Source of the DNA: Alphaproteobacteria bacterium
Lineage (GTDB): Bacteria > Pseudomonadota > Alphaproteobacteria > Rhizobiales > Aestuariivirgaceae
Assembly (NCBI GenBank): GCA_020441605.1
Contig: JAGRLX010000009.1
Location: forward strand, 1-28,040
DNA length: 28,040 bases
Direction of reading: 5' to 3'
Under the pieces are notes generated by a model. It saw nothing but the letters and a program-made list of their open reading frames with translations. It was not told the origin of the DNA and ran no database searches. Below, piece after piece: positions 15,420-23,705 of this stretch. Position 1 is the first letter of the stretch. Every line of letters starts with the position of its first letter. The translations under genes and the position numbers were made by a program.

Positions 15420-16247
15420 TCACGCCCAGGCCAGATCCCACACCGTCCGCAAGATCCGGGCGTTGGGCACCTGTTGCCTGACCAAGGCTTCCGCTGCCGC
15501 GAGTCCCGCGCTCGCGTCCATCACCCCTTCTGCAACAAGCAGCGCGTCAATGCCATAGTCTGCTGCGCCCCGGATGTCGGTTTCCGGGCCATCGCCAATG
15601 GCCAGGATGTCGCTGCGGCCCACCGGGGCCTGCCGGAGCCGGGCAGCTTCTGACACGGCGAGATCGTAGATCGGGGTGAAAGGCTTTCCGGCCATCAGCA
15701 CCTTTCCGCCCCTTTCCGCGTACATGTCCGCCAGCGTTCCGGCGCAGTACAGGAGATCGCTGCCCTTGCGGACGATCTTGTCGGGATTGGCACAGATCAT
15801 CGCCAGATTGCGGCTCACCATGTCATCGAGAAGGGGGGCATAGTCCTCGAGCCGGTCGTTCACGTCGTCGAAAAGACCGGTGCAGATCACCGCGCGGGCG
15901 TCGTCGAGACCAGTCAGCCGGATGTCCAGACCGGCAAAGATCGAGTGATCGCGTTGCGGGCCGAGGTGGTACAGCAGGCCGCCACCATGCTGGACCATCA
16001 GGTCGCGGGTCACGTCGCCAGAAGTGACGATGGCGTCGTGGCTTTCCGGGCTCACGCCGATCTGGCGCAACTGGATTTCGACACCGGCCCTGCTGCGCGG
16101 CGAATTGGTGACCAGGATTACCGTGCCGCCGGCGGCGCGATGCCGCACCAGGGACTGCACGGTGACCGCGAAGGGGCTTCGGCCATTGTGTATGACGCCC
16201 CAGACATCGCACAGCCAGACGGGATATCGCGCCGACAGGTCCTGCAT
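15420..16247 (-). CDS. Class IIA HAD hydrolase (TIGR01459-type)
   Basis: The 275-residue protein has the class IIA HAD layout. Motif I is LCDVWGVIHNG with nucleophile Asp14, where the usual second Asp is replaced by Trp as is typical of this alphaproteobacterial subgroup. Motif II is ILVTNSPR, the conserved lysine lies in MAGKPFTPIYD, and motif IV is AIGDGPETDIRGA. Relatives include NagD-like nucleotidases and sugar phosphatases. The substrate is unknown. Next to ribF one may suspect an FMN or riboflavin-intermediate phosphatase, but this is only inference. The ATG at 16247 starts 8 bases past the EAL gene stop. The frame is open to 16448, but that part overlaps the EAL gene and does not resemble the family. 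Confidence 0.88.
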   Translation of the reverse strand: MQDLSARYPVWLCDVWGVIHNGRSPFAVTVQSLVRHRAAGGTVILVTNSPRSRAGVEIQLRQIGVSPESHDAIVTSGDVTRDLMVQHGGGLLYHLGPQRDHSIFAGLDIRLTGLDDARAVICTGLFDDVNDRLEDYAPLLDDMVSRNLAMICANPDKIVRKGSDLLYCAGTLADMYAERGGKVLMAGKPFTPIYDLAVSEAARLRQAPVGRSDILAIGDGPETDIRGAADYGIDALLVAEGVMDASAGLAAAEALVRQQVPNARILRTVWDLAWA

Positions 16248-16255
16248 CGAAGCCG

Positions 16256-17446
16256 CTATGCGGCCTGGGCGTGGCGGCGGGCCGGGGCGGCTCCGGCGTC
16301 GCCCTTCACCTTGCGCGGCGGGGCGAAGAACATACCACAGCCGAACCGGGCGATCTGGGTTGCGGCGGCGGCCTGCTGGGCCGTGGTTATGCCACAGGCC
16401 AAGATCTGGAACTGCATCGCCCGGGCATATTGGGTGAAGTCGCGCCAAGCCGGCGACATGCCGAAGCCCGCGTCGAAGGCGGCGGCACCGATCGACAGAA
16501 ACTTGACGCCAAGCTGGCGCAGGGCCGCCAGGTCCAGTCCGGCCACATAGACATTGGCGAGGGCCATGGTGGCTCCCTGGCGTCCGAGCCTGGCGAGATT
16601 GGCGATGCCTTCGCCATCCAGCGACGCCAGGGTGTCCTGGTTCATTTCGAAGACGATACCGCTTGCCACGTCGGCTTCGCGCCGCAATACCTCCTCGAGC
16701 GTTGCAACCGCCGCCGCCGAGGCGAGCGTTCCCGCCCCGAGAGGTACGAAGACGCGCAGCCCCGGATTGCGCAGGCGCAGCCGGCGCAGCACTGGCGCCA
16801 CCAGCTTCAAGGCATGGGCATCGAGAGCCGGACGCATACCGCCCTGGTCGGCCTTGCGCATGAGGTCGTCGTGTTCGACGCTGGTGTCGCCGCTCCCCGT
16901 GAGATTGAGCTGGGCGCGATAGTTGAGCGTGTTGCCGGTCGAAAGTTCGATGACCGGCTCGAGGAGAAGGTCTATGCGTTCGGCGTTCGATTTGGCCGCC
17001 GCCTGGACTGGAGGCGCTTCTGCGGGCGGCACAGTCTCCTGGCGCGGCTCCTTTCGCACCAGTTCCTTCACCGAGTCGCGCAAGACGCGCACCTCGGCGG
17101 CGATATCGTCAAGTGGGCTGGGCGGCGGATTGGCGACGCGATGCTCCAGATTGTCGAGCCGATTGGCCAGTGCATCGGAAGTCCCGGCAAGACCGGCGAT
17201 CGCCCGCTCATCCTCGCTTACCCGGCCAGCGACGCGCGACATCCTGCTCCAGATCATGCCAAGGATGAGCAGTTGGCCGACGGCGAGCACCAGCAGCGCC
17301 CCCGGAATGGCAAGGCCCTGGATCTGTCCGGCGGCGACGGCATAAACCGCGCAGGCCACGGCAAGCAGGGCGAAGACGCCAAGTCCCGCCATGATGGGCC
17401 AGTCTGCCCGCCGTTCCTGATCGTCAATCACAGCCGTGTGCCCCAC
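16256..17446 (-). CDS. Membrane-anchored degenerate EAL-domain protein (TipF-like layout)
   Basis: The 396-residue protein has two transmembrane helices (about residues 18-39 and 46-66), a coiled-coil-like stretch (about 75-130) and a Pro/Ala linker. A C-terminal EAL-fold domain runs from about 157 to 380. EAL landmarks can be traced: IDLLLEPVIELSTG, FEMNQDTLASL and the end CGITTAQQ...FGCGMFFAPPRKV. The catalytic residues are not recognisable, because the EAL position reads RAQ, the DDFG segment is absent and the ExLE lysine/glutamate set is lost. It is therefore probably not a c-di-GMP phosphodiesterase but may bind the nucleotide or act structurally, as in Caulobacter TipF, a flagellar factor with the same layout. 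The start is a GTG with a weak ribosome site; it heads the EAL-HAD-ribF unit. Confidence 0.83.
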   Translation of the reverse strand: MGHTAVIDDQERRADWPIMAGLGVFALLAVACAVYAVAAGQIQGLAIPGALLVLAVGQLLILGMIWSRMSRVAGRVSEDERAIAGLAGTSDALANRLDNLEHRVANPPPSPLDDIAAEVRVLRDSVKELVRKEPRQETVPPAEAPPVQAAAKSNAERIDLLLEPVIELSTGNTLNYRAQLNLTGSGDTSVEHDDLMRKADQGGMRPALDAHALKLVAPVLRRLRLRNPGLRVFVPLGAGTLASAAAVATLEEVLRREADVASGIVFEMNQDTLASLDGEGIANLARLGRQGATMALANVYVAGLDLAALRQLGVKFLSIGAAAFDAGFGMSPAWRDFTQYARAMQFQILACGITTAQQAAAATQIARFGCGMFFAPPRKVKGDAGAAPARRHAQAA

Positions 17447-17454
17447 GAATCACT

Positions 17455-17485
17455 GGGGCCAGAGAGTAACGCACTCTCCGGCCCC
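17455..17485 (-). terminator. Strong hairpin upstream of the EAL gene, probable terminator of the aminotransferase gene
   Basis: The arms are GGGGCC-A-GAGAGT and ACTCTC-C-GGCCCC around AACGC: 12 paired bases with one A/C mismatch. It lies 135 bases past the aminotransferase stop and 9 bases before the EAL GTG start. It may end the upstream transcript, or be a leader structure of the EAL mRNA. No T-run follows. The rest of 17486-17620 shows nothing recognisable. Confidence 0.5.
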
Positions 17486-17620
17486 TGACCATTCTAGCTG
17501 TTGGTCGCAAACGTCTGCCCGGGTCGGATTTCACCCGCTCGGAAGCACAATCACACGCCAGAATTGAATCGACGATAAGGTCGATCAGCTCAGACGCGAC
17601 TGACCCAGGCTGATCTCAAC

Positions 17621-18979
17621 CTAGGTGACCGAGTTCAGGATCTTCGGCATCTTGTCGGAGAAGATCTCGTCGATCTGGTTCTCGTTGATCATCAGCGGCG
17701 GCGACAGCGCAATGGTATCCGCAGTGATGCGGATCATCATGCCCACATCGTGGAAGCCATTCTCCATGGCCTTGTAGGCGCGCAGGCCAGGCGCGCCCTC
17801 GACCGGTTTCAGATCGATGGCGGCAACCAGACCAAGCGTGCGGATATCCTCGACCAGCGGATGGCCCTTCAGGGTGAAGGCCGCGTCCGCCCAGGCGTTC
17901 TCGAGCTTCTTGGCATTCTCGAACAGCTTCTCGTCGCGGTAGACATCCATGGTGGCAACACCTGCCGCCGCAGCCATGGGGTGGCCGGTGTAGGTATAAC
18001 CATGGAACAGCTCAATGACATGCTCGGGCCCGTCCATGAACTGGTCGTAGATACCCTGCCTGACCATGCAGCCGCCCATCGGCACGGTGCCGGAAGTGAC
18101 GCCCTTGGCGAAGGTGAGGATGTCTGGCACCACGCCGAAACGCTCGGCGGCGAAAGCATGGCCGAGGCGGCCGAAGCCGGTGATCACTTCGTCGAAAATC
18201 AGCAGGATTCCGTGCTTGTCGCAGATCTCGCGCAGGCGCTTGAGATAGCCCTTGGGCGGCGGCAGCACGCCGGTCGATCCGGCCATCGGCTCGACGATGA
18301 CGGCGGCGATGGTGGAGGCGTCGTGCAGGGCGACCAGACGCTCGAGGTCATCGGCAAGGTGGGCGCCCCACTCGGGCTCGCCACGGGTGAAGGCCTGTTC
18401 CTTGCGGTTATAGGTATGGGGCAGGTGATCGACTCCGGCCAGATGGGCGCCGAACCACTTGCGGTTGGCGACCATGCCGCCAACTGAAATGCCGCCGAAA
18501 TTCACGCCATGGTAGCCACGCTCGCGGCCGATGAGGCGCGTGCGGGTGCCTTGGCCGCGGGCACGCTGATAGGCCAGCGCGATCTTCAGCGCCGTGTCGG
18601 CGGCTTCCGAGCCGGAGTTGCAGAAGAAAGCGTAATTGAGGTCGCCGGGCGCCATGGTCGCCAACCGGGAGGCCAATTCGAAGACCTTGGGGTGGCCGAA
18701 CTGGAAGGTCGGCGCGAAGTCCAGTTCGGCTGCGGCCTTCTGAATGGCGTTGACGATGGGTTCGCGGCAATGGCCGGCATTGGAACACCACAGACCGGCG
18801 CTACCATCAAGGATGGGGCGGCCCGACAGGTCGTAATAGTGCATGTCCTTGGCCCGGGCGATCATGCGGGGGCGCTTCTTGAAGGCGCGGTTCGGCGTGA
18901 ACCCCATCCAGAACGGTTCCAGGTTGTTGGGTGACGGTTCCCAGGACGTGGCACCGGCAAGATTCATCGGCTTGTTCAT
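17621..18979 (-). CDS. Omega-amino acid:pyruvate aminotransferase (class III)
   Basis: The 452-residue PLP enzyme moves the amino group of beta-alanine or other omega-amino acids and amines to pyruvate, giving alanine. It closely follows the known Pseudomonas beta-alanine:pyruvate transaminase pattern: FQFGHP, FCNSGSEAADTALK (residues 119-132), GRERGYHGVN (151-160), IVEPMAGSTGVLPPPKGYL, DEVITGFGR (263-271, PLP-pyridine Asp263) and the PLP lysine Lys292 in FAKGVTSG. The ATG at 18979 has GAGGAG 9 bases upstream. The frame is open to 19159, but the extension is not conserved-looking. It stands alone, ahead of a hairpin. A link to the polyamine-type transporter 3.6 kb away is possible because such enzymes act on diamines, but the genes are not in one operon. 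Confidence 0.92.
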   Translation of the reverse strand: MNKPMNLAGATSWEPSPNNLEPFWMGFTPNRAFKKRPRMIARAKDMHYYDLSGRPILDGSAGLWCSNAGHCREPIVNAIQKAAAELDFAPTFQFGHPKVFELASRLATMAPGDLNYAFFCNSGSEAADTALKIALAYQRARGQGTRTRLIGRERGYHGVNFGGISVGGMVANRKWFGAHLAGVDHLPHTYNRKEQAFTRGEPEWGAHLADDLERLVALHDASTIAAVIVEPMAGSTGVLPPPKGYLKRLREICDKHGILLIFDEVITGFGRLGHAFAAERFGVVPDILTFAKGVTSGTVPMGGCMVRQGIYDQFMDGPEHVIELFHGYTYTGHPMAAAAGVATMDVYRDEKLFENAKKLENAWADAAFTLKGHPLVEDIRTLGLVAAIDLKPVEGAPGLRAYKAMENGFHDVGMMIRITADTIALSPPLMINENQIDEIFSDKMPKILNSVT

Positions 18980-19223
18980 TTCGTGAGACTCCTCGGCTCG
19001 ATGGCCTGCAGATAGCAGAAATCGGGGGGACATGGAAATGCACCAGCTTTTGGCGTTGCCGGGAGCCAGATTTCGGGTCAGGATGGCGGACGGCCAGCGC
19101 ATCGGGCGAGCCGATGACATTCTTGGTGGAGCGAAGTGCGCCGAATTCCAAATGGCCAATCAAGTCATGGACGGTCAGGTGACTTCATTTGACTGCGTGC
19201 TGATCCAGGTGATGGAGGTACCA

Positions 19224-19304
19224 ATGAAACATCTCGCCGTCCTCATGGTGGCTGCGGCCGTGGCCCCGGCAGCCGGCATGGCGCAGGCCGGCGGACTGCG
19301 CTGA
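19224..19304 (+). CDS. 26-residue signal-peptide-like ORF
   Basis: A GGAGG 6 bases before the ATG is among the best ribosome sites in the window. The ORF encodes a Lys-His start, an Ala/Val/Leu core and an AQA-like cleavage site, then stops after GGLR. It is thus a near-complete signal peptide with almost no mature part. It may be a decayed exported-protein gene, a leader peptide for the hydrolase gene starting 27 bases later, or a genuine small protein. The region 18980-19223 upstream shows no other gene; a TTGACT at 19189-19194 could be a -35 box but I see no good -10. Confidence 0.4.
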   Translation: MKHLAVLMVAAAVAPAAGMAQAGGLR

Positions 19305-19330
19305 CACCGCCGTCGGGTGCCAGGGCTCGG

Positions 19331-20536
19331 ATGATGGCCGACGACGGGAGCATGCAAAGAACCGCTCCGGTTCGGCGTCGGCTCGTGTTTTACATCCCCG
19401 GCTTCGACCCCCGCGGCCCGCTGCATTACCACCGGCTGTACTCCGGCGAGGCGGAGAAGCAGGCCCGGGTCAGCGGATACACGGCATCGGTTTCGAGGCG
19501 TCGTGCCGTCGACGATTTCGAATCCTGCTGGACGGTCACATCCGGCCAGACAGTCACAGAATACCGGTTCCTGCGCTACGAGGATATCGTGCGGCGGCAA
19601 TGGCCGACGGGCGGGCAGGCAATGTACGGCAGCATCCTGAATTACTCGTGGCACTTCCTGCGCATGGGCGTCTTCGCGATGATCGGCCGGAACAGCTGGC
19701 CGGGACTGATCGCGGTCACCTATCCGCCACTTCTCGTCATCGGCTTGTTCCTCGCGTCCACAATCTTCGGGATCTTTCTGGCGGCACTCTTGCAGCCCGC
19801 GCTTGGACTTCTGTCCTGGCTGGCGGTGCCGGCGCTGCTTGCGTTGCCCTTCGCCACTTACGGCCACATCGAGAAGCGATACAACGCCTTCTGGCTGGCG
19901 CGGAGCTGCGCCTTTCTCGTCGACCGCAGCCTCAAGCGAGTGCCGGAGATCGAGGAACGCTGTCTCCTTTTCGCGGGACGCGTCGCCGACGGCATGGACA
20001 ATGGCGGGGCGGATGAAGTCTTGCTGGTGGCGCACAGCGTGGGTACGCATCTTGCGATCACCGTGGCGGCGCGGGCCTTGGAACGCGCGCGCGCGGACAC
20101 CCGCCTCAGCCTGCTGACTCTCGGCCAGGCCATCGCCATGACGCCGGATGAACCGCCGGCGCATCAATTCCGTGAAGATCTGCTGGCAGTCTCCATGTCG
20201 GACCGGCTTGACTGGATCGACGTCACCTCCGCCATAGACGGGTCGTGCATCGCCCTGAGCGATCCGCTTGCACTCAGCAATGTCGTGAGACCTGAGGGGG
20301 CCCGCATCCAGCCCAAGCTGGTGTCGCCGCGTTTTAACCGGCTCTTCACCCCGGAGACCTATGCGACAATCCGCCGGAATTTTCTCCGTACCCACTTTCA
20401 ATATCTGATGGCCACCGAATATCCGGGCGATTACGATTACTTTCTGATCACGTCCGGTGACATCCCCCTCGCGGAGCGCTTCGCGCATCTCGACAGCGTC
20501 ACCGGCTTCAACCGCTTCCGGATTGGCAAAAGATGA
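19331..20536 (+). CDS. Uncharacterised membrane alpha/beta-hydrolase-like protein
   Basis: The 401-residue protein is not assigned to a named family here. The N-terminus (RRLVFYIPGFDPRGPLHYHRLY) looks like the first strand and oxyanion region of an alpha/beta hydrolase. Two hydrophobic segments (about residues 120-178) interrupt the fold. The nucleophile elbow is probably VLLVAHSVGTHLA with Ser236; the usual first Gly of GxSxG is Ala. After that come LTLGQAIAMTP and a Trp/Asp-rich WIDVTSAIDGSC segment, which may carry the acid, and a late His cannot be placed surely. A lipid- or ester-cleaving membrane enzyme is plausible. Its stop overlaps the P450 start in an ATGA, so the two are translationally coupled. 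ATGs at 19334 and 19352 are alternative starts. Confidence 0.75.
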   Translation: MMADDGSMQRTAPVRRRLVFYIPGFDPRGPLHYHRLYSGEAEKQARVSGYTASVSRRRAVDDFESCWTVTSGQTVTEYRFLRYEDIVRRQWPTGGQAMYGSILNYSWHFLRMGVFAMIGRNSWPGLIAVTYPPLLVIGLFLASTIFGIFLAALLQPALGLLSWLAVPALLALPFATYGHIEKRYNAFWLARSCAFLVDRSLKRVPEIEERCLLFAGRVADGMDNGGADEVLLVAHSVGTHLAITVAARALERARADTRLSLLTLGQAIAMTPDEPPAHQFREDLLAVSMSDRLDWIDVTSAIDGSCIALSDPLALSNVVRPEGARIQPKLVSPRFNRLFTPETYATIRRNFLRTHFQYLMATEYPGDYDYFLITSGDIPLAERFAHLDSVTGFNRFRIGKR

Positions 20537-21954
20537 GTCATTTCACGCCGCCCTACCCCAAGCCGATGACCAAACACGCATGGGCCCTGCAATTGTTGTT
20601 GCGGCCATGGAAATTCTTGCAGTGGCGGACATGTTCCATCCGGTCGTTGTCGAGTCGCGCCTATCACATGCACCTCGGCGATATCAGGCTGCCGTTCACG
20701 CGCATCGTGATTCCGACCCAACCTGACCTCGTGAAACGGGTGCTGGTCGACGAGGCGGAACAATTTCCCAAGAGTCAAATGATGGCCGACATGCTGGAAA
20801 CGCTGCTCGGCGACTCGATCTTCGTCTCGAACGGCGACGTGTGGCGACGACAGCGGCGGATGATGAACCCTGCCTTCGAACAGGCCCGCATCAAGGTGGT
20901 ATTCGATCTGATGTGCGATGCCGCGAATGCCCTGTTCGAGCGCATGGACGCGCATGCCAATCAGCCACAGACGGCTATCGACGCCGAGATGACCCATGTC
21001 ACGGCCGACATCATCTTCCGGACCATCTTCTCGCGAAGTTTTGAGGCCGAAGAAGCGTCATTGATCTACCATGCCTTCAATGCCTTTCAGGAGGCCGCCT
21101 ATTCGCACGGGCTGGCGCGAACCGTGGGTCTGCCGAACTGGGTATCGTGGTTCCAGCGGCGTACGGCGCAACGCACGGCCCGCCAGATCAGAGCGGTGCT
21201 CGACCCGGTGGTGAAAGCGCGCTACGACAGCTTCCATGCCGGCGAACCGCAGACGCACAACGACATCCTGCAGTCGCTGGTCTCGGTGAAGGACGAGGTG
21301 ACAGGCACTCATTTCGACCTGCGTGAACTTTGCGAACAGGTGGCAATGCTGTTCCTCGCTGGGCACGAGACTTCGGCCGCTTCACTGTCATGGGCGCTTT
21401 ATCTGATCGCCATGGACCAGGAAATCCAGGAGCGGATGCACCGTGAGGTCATCGAGGTGCTCGGGTCGAGCGAGCCGCAATTCTCCGACATCCGCAAGCT
21501 CGATGTGTCGCGCAATGTCTTCTCAGAAGCGTTGCGGCTTTATCCGCCGGTGGCCTTCATGCCCAGGGTTGCCTCCCGGCGCTGCACGATGCGCGACAAG
21601 CAGATCGAGCCCGGCACGATCGTGTCGGTATCGCCGTGGGTCATTCATCGGCATCGCCGCTACTGGGATGAGCCCGACGCATTCATTCCCGACCGCTTCG
21701 ACGACCCGGCGACGCTCGAAGCGCAGCGCAGCTGCTACCTTCCCTTCAGCAGGGGACAGCGGGTCTGCCTCGGCGCCGCCTTCGCGCAGCAGGAGGCCGT
21801 GATCATCCTGTCAGGACTGGTCCGGCGGTATCGGTTTGATCCGGTGCCCGGTTTTGAGCCCAAGCCGGCGGGACGGCTCACCGTGCGCTCGACCAACGGC
21901 ATCAAGCTCAAGATCACCCACCGTCAGCAGGCCGAAGCGCCTTCCAGCCCCTGA
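20533..21954 (+). CDS. Cytochrome P450
   Basis: The 473-residue haem monooxygenase has the I-helix oxygen-activation motif AGHETS (276-281), the K-helix ExxR EALR (332-335) and the haem-binding loop PFSRGQRVCLG with thiolate ligand Cys412. The PERF-like segment is PDRFDD. It is longer than typical soluble bacterial P450s (about 400 residues) and its I-helix and meander resemble CYP4/CYP102-like fatty-acid or terpene hydroxylases, but the substrate is unknown. No reductase or ferredoxin gene is in the window, so electrons must come from elsewhere. It overlaps the hydrolase gene by 4 bases and the convergent TetR gene by 41 bases, without an obvious terminator. Confidence 0.94.
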   Translation: MSHFTPPYPKPMTKHAWALQLLLRPWKFLQWRTCSIRSLSSRAYHMHLGDIRLPFTRIVIPTQPDLVKRVLVDEAEQFPKSQMMADMLETLLGDSIFVSNGDVWRRQRRMMNPAFEQARIKVVFDLMCDAANALFERMDAHANQPQTAIDAEMTHVTADIIFRTIFSRSFEAEEASLIYHAFNAFQEAAYSHGLARTVGLPNWVSWFQRRTAQRTARQIRAVLDPVVKARYDSFHAGEPQTHNDILQSLVSVKDEVTGTHFDLRELCEQVAMLFLAGHETSAASLSWALYLIAMDQEIQERMHREVIEVLGSSEPQFSDIRKLDVSRNVFSEALRLYPPVAFMPRVASRRCTMRDKQIEPGTIVSVSPWVIHRHRRYWDEPDAFIPDRFDDPATLEAQRSCYLPFSRGQRVCLGAAFAQQEAVIILSGLVRRYRFDPVPGFEPKPAGRLTVRSTNGIKLKITHRQQAEAPSSP

Positions 21955-22549
21955 GAATCGCCCGGTGCTGACGGCGCAGGATGGCGCGCAGCTCCGGCAT
22001 GCTCATTTCGCCGGATTTCACGAAGGTGACGAAGTTCATGTTGGTGTTGTTGAAGATGACCTCGCCGAGGCTCGTCGCATCTGCCGCCCTGTCGAGCAAT
22101 TCCAGGTTCTGCAGTTTCTCGATGAGGGCGCAAGTCTGTCGCGCCAGCGCGATGTCGAGGGCCGCGTAAGTCTCGCCAAACGGACTCGAAGGCTGCTGGG
22201 TGGAGATTGCCATCGCCTGCCGCCACATCTCCTTGCTGAGATAGACCAGCGAATGCTCGATGTAGATGCCGATGAGCGTGTCAACGGCCTTCTCGGCACT
22301 GGACGGAGGACGGGCAATGACGGTCTCTCCCGCGTTCAGCACCTCGTTCACTTCAAGCGAGACGATGGCGACCAGAAGATCACCCTTGTTCTGGTAGTAG
22401 TTGTAGATGGTGCCGATCGATACGCCGGCCGCCGCCGCGATTGCCTCGATCTTCACCGCCTCATAGCCGGCGTTGCGGAACAGCTCGGCGGCCGCCTCGA
22501 GAATGCGCCCGTGGCGGTCGGCTTTCTGCTTTGCTCTGAGGCCTGCCAT
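21914..22549 (-). CDS. TetR/AcrR family regulator
   Basis: The 211-residue protein has an N-terminal TetR helix-turn-helix (about residues 14-60: ILEAAAELFRNAGYEAVKIEAIAAAAGVSIGTIYNYYQNKGDLL) and an all-helical ligand domain. It diverges from the ABC transporter operon; the 85-base gap carries two tandem near-palindromes likely to be its operator, so repression of the transporter and itself is the natural model. Its 3' end overlaps the P450 gene on the opposite strand by 41 bases. Ligand unknown; the transporter substrate is the obvious candidate. Confidence 0.92.
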   Translation of the reverse strand: MAGLRAKQKADRHGRILEAAAELFRNAGYEAVKIEAIAAAAGVSIGTIYNYYQNKGDLLVAIVSLEVNEVLNAGETVIARPPSSAEKAVDTLIGIYIEHSLVYLSKEMWRQAMAISTQQPSSPFGETYAALDIALARQTCALIEKLQNLELLDRAADATSLGEVIFNNTNMNFVTFVKSGEMSMPELRAILRRQHRAILRGWKALRPADGG

Positions 22550-22573
22550 CGGGGCAGTCTGCCATGTTTTTGG

Positions 22574-22603
22574 AATTGACTCAATTTTAGAATTGGTTCA
22601 ACT
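22574..22603. promoter_or_regulatory. Two tandem operator-like palindromes between tetR and the ABC operon
   Basis: AATTGACTCAATT (22574-22586) is a perfect odd palindrome. A second imperfect copy, AATTGGTTCAACT (22591-22603), lies 17 bases later, so two dimers could bind about one and a half turns apart. The site is 25 bases from the TetR start and 31 bases from the binding-protein start. Its AT-rich composition stands out from the GC-rich surroundings. TTGACT inside it could also be a -35 box for the operon. Confidence 0.6.
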
Positions 22604-22634
22604 TTCGTGTGGACACAACAGGGAGATCCGCAAC

Positions 22635-23705
22635 ATGTCGATCAGGACCATCGCCAGGCGGCTGGCCGGCGCATCATTCATGGTCTTCGCCGTTCTCGGC
22701 GCCACGGGTGGCGCGGCAACGGCCGCCGACCTCAACGCCCTGGTATGGTGCGACCACTCCGATCCGGCGCTTCTCCAGCCCTTCGAGGACGCCAACGGCA
22801 TCAAGGTGAATGTGAAGGAGTTCGAAGGCACCGGCGCGGGCCTCGCCATCGTCGAGCAGTCGCAACCCGGCGACTGGGATGTCATGGTGATCGATTCCAT
22901 CGACGTGCGCCGGGGCGTCGAGCGCGGGCTGTTCGCGCCGCTGCCGGAGGATCAACTCCCCGTCGGCGATCTGTTCGCCGAAGTTCTGATGAACGAATAC
23001 ACGGTCTCGGACGGCAAGCGCTATGGCATTACCGAAAAGTTCGGGTACAACACCATCGGCTATAACAAGTCCAAGGTGAACGTCGATGACATGCAGTCGC
23101 TGGCGGCGTTGACCAACGAGAAATACAAGGGCCGGATTGCCATTTACGATTACTACCTGCCGGTGATCGGCATGGCCGCCATGTCGATCGGCAAGAAGAC
23201 CGCCGAACTGACCGAGTCCGATCTTCCCGCCATCAAGGACGTGCTGATGAAGATGAAGGCCAATGCCAAGGCGGTGACCGATGTCGTCGCCAGCCAGACC
23301 GCGCTGGCGACCGGCGAGGCTGACATCCTGGTCGGCGGCGGGGAATGGGTCACGGCAGGGATCGCCAAGGAAAATCCCGACCTCGACTTTTCCATCCCGA
23401 AGGAGGGCGCGGTATTGTGGTCGCAGTCGCTCGCGATGTTCAAGGACTCCCAGAACAAGGACATGGCGCTCAAGTTCATTCAGTACATCATGAGCCCCGA
23501 GGGCCAGGCGCGGCTGGCGACGTCCTCCTGCTACTGGGGCATGCCCGCCAACAGCAAGGCGGCGCTGGCCGATGACCAGAAGGCGATCCTACGCTTCGCC
23601 GAACAGCCGGACTTCCTGAAGCGCGCCCAGGGCTATCCTGCGCCGTCCGAGGATCTCGACAAGAAGATGCAGGACCTGTGGACCGAGATGCTGCAGGCGC
23701 AGTGA
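22635..23705 (+). CDS. ABC transporter periplasmic binding protein (polyamine type)
   Basis: The 356-residue protein has a signal peptide (residues 1-31, ending ATAA before DLNALVW) and a two-lobed PotD/PotF-like fold, with the family-like segments PGDWDVMVIDS, KRYGITEKFGYNTIGYNKSKV and VLWSQSLAMFKDSQNKDMALKFIQYIMSPEGQARLA. Relatives bind putrescine, spermidine, other amines or opines; the ligand cannot be read out here. The ATG at 22635 has GGGAG about 11 bases upstream and begins at the signal peptide, while the frame is open upstream into the operator and TetR gene. It is the first gene of a five-gene unit and overlaps the permease start by 4 bases. Confidence 0.9.
   Translation: MSIRTIARRLAGASFMVFAVLGATGGAATAADLNALVWCDHSDPALLQPFEDANGIKVNVKEFEGTGAGLAIVEQSQPGDWDVMVIDSIDVRRGVERGLFAPLPEDQLPVGDLFAEVLMNEYTVSDGKRYGITEKFGYNTIGYNKSKVNVDDMQSLAALTNEKYKGRIAIYDYYLPVIGMAAMSIGKKTAELTESDLPAIKDVLMKMKANAKAVTDVVASQTALATGEADILVGGGEWVTAGIAKENPDLDFSIPKEGAVLWSQSLAMFKDSQNKDMALKFIQYIMSPEGQARLATSSCYWGMPANSKAALADDQKAILRFAEQPDFLKRAQGYPAPSEDLDKKMQDLWTEMLQAQ

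Noticed and set aside
16271..17488. 405-codon plus-strand frame opposite the EAL gene
   Set aside because: Composition is Arg/Gly/His-rich without domain signals, while the opposite strand has membrane helices and an EAL-like fold.
19032..19304. 90-codon extension upstream of the small signal-peptide ORF
   Set aside because: The first 64 residues resemble nothing, and the strong ribosome site points to the internal ATG at 19224.
19175..20488. 437-codon minus-strand frame opposite the hydrolase gene
   Set aside because: The plus-strand frame has plausible strands, a nucleophile elbow and a coupled P450 start; the antisense frame is charged low-complexity sequence.
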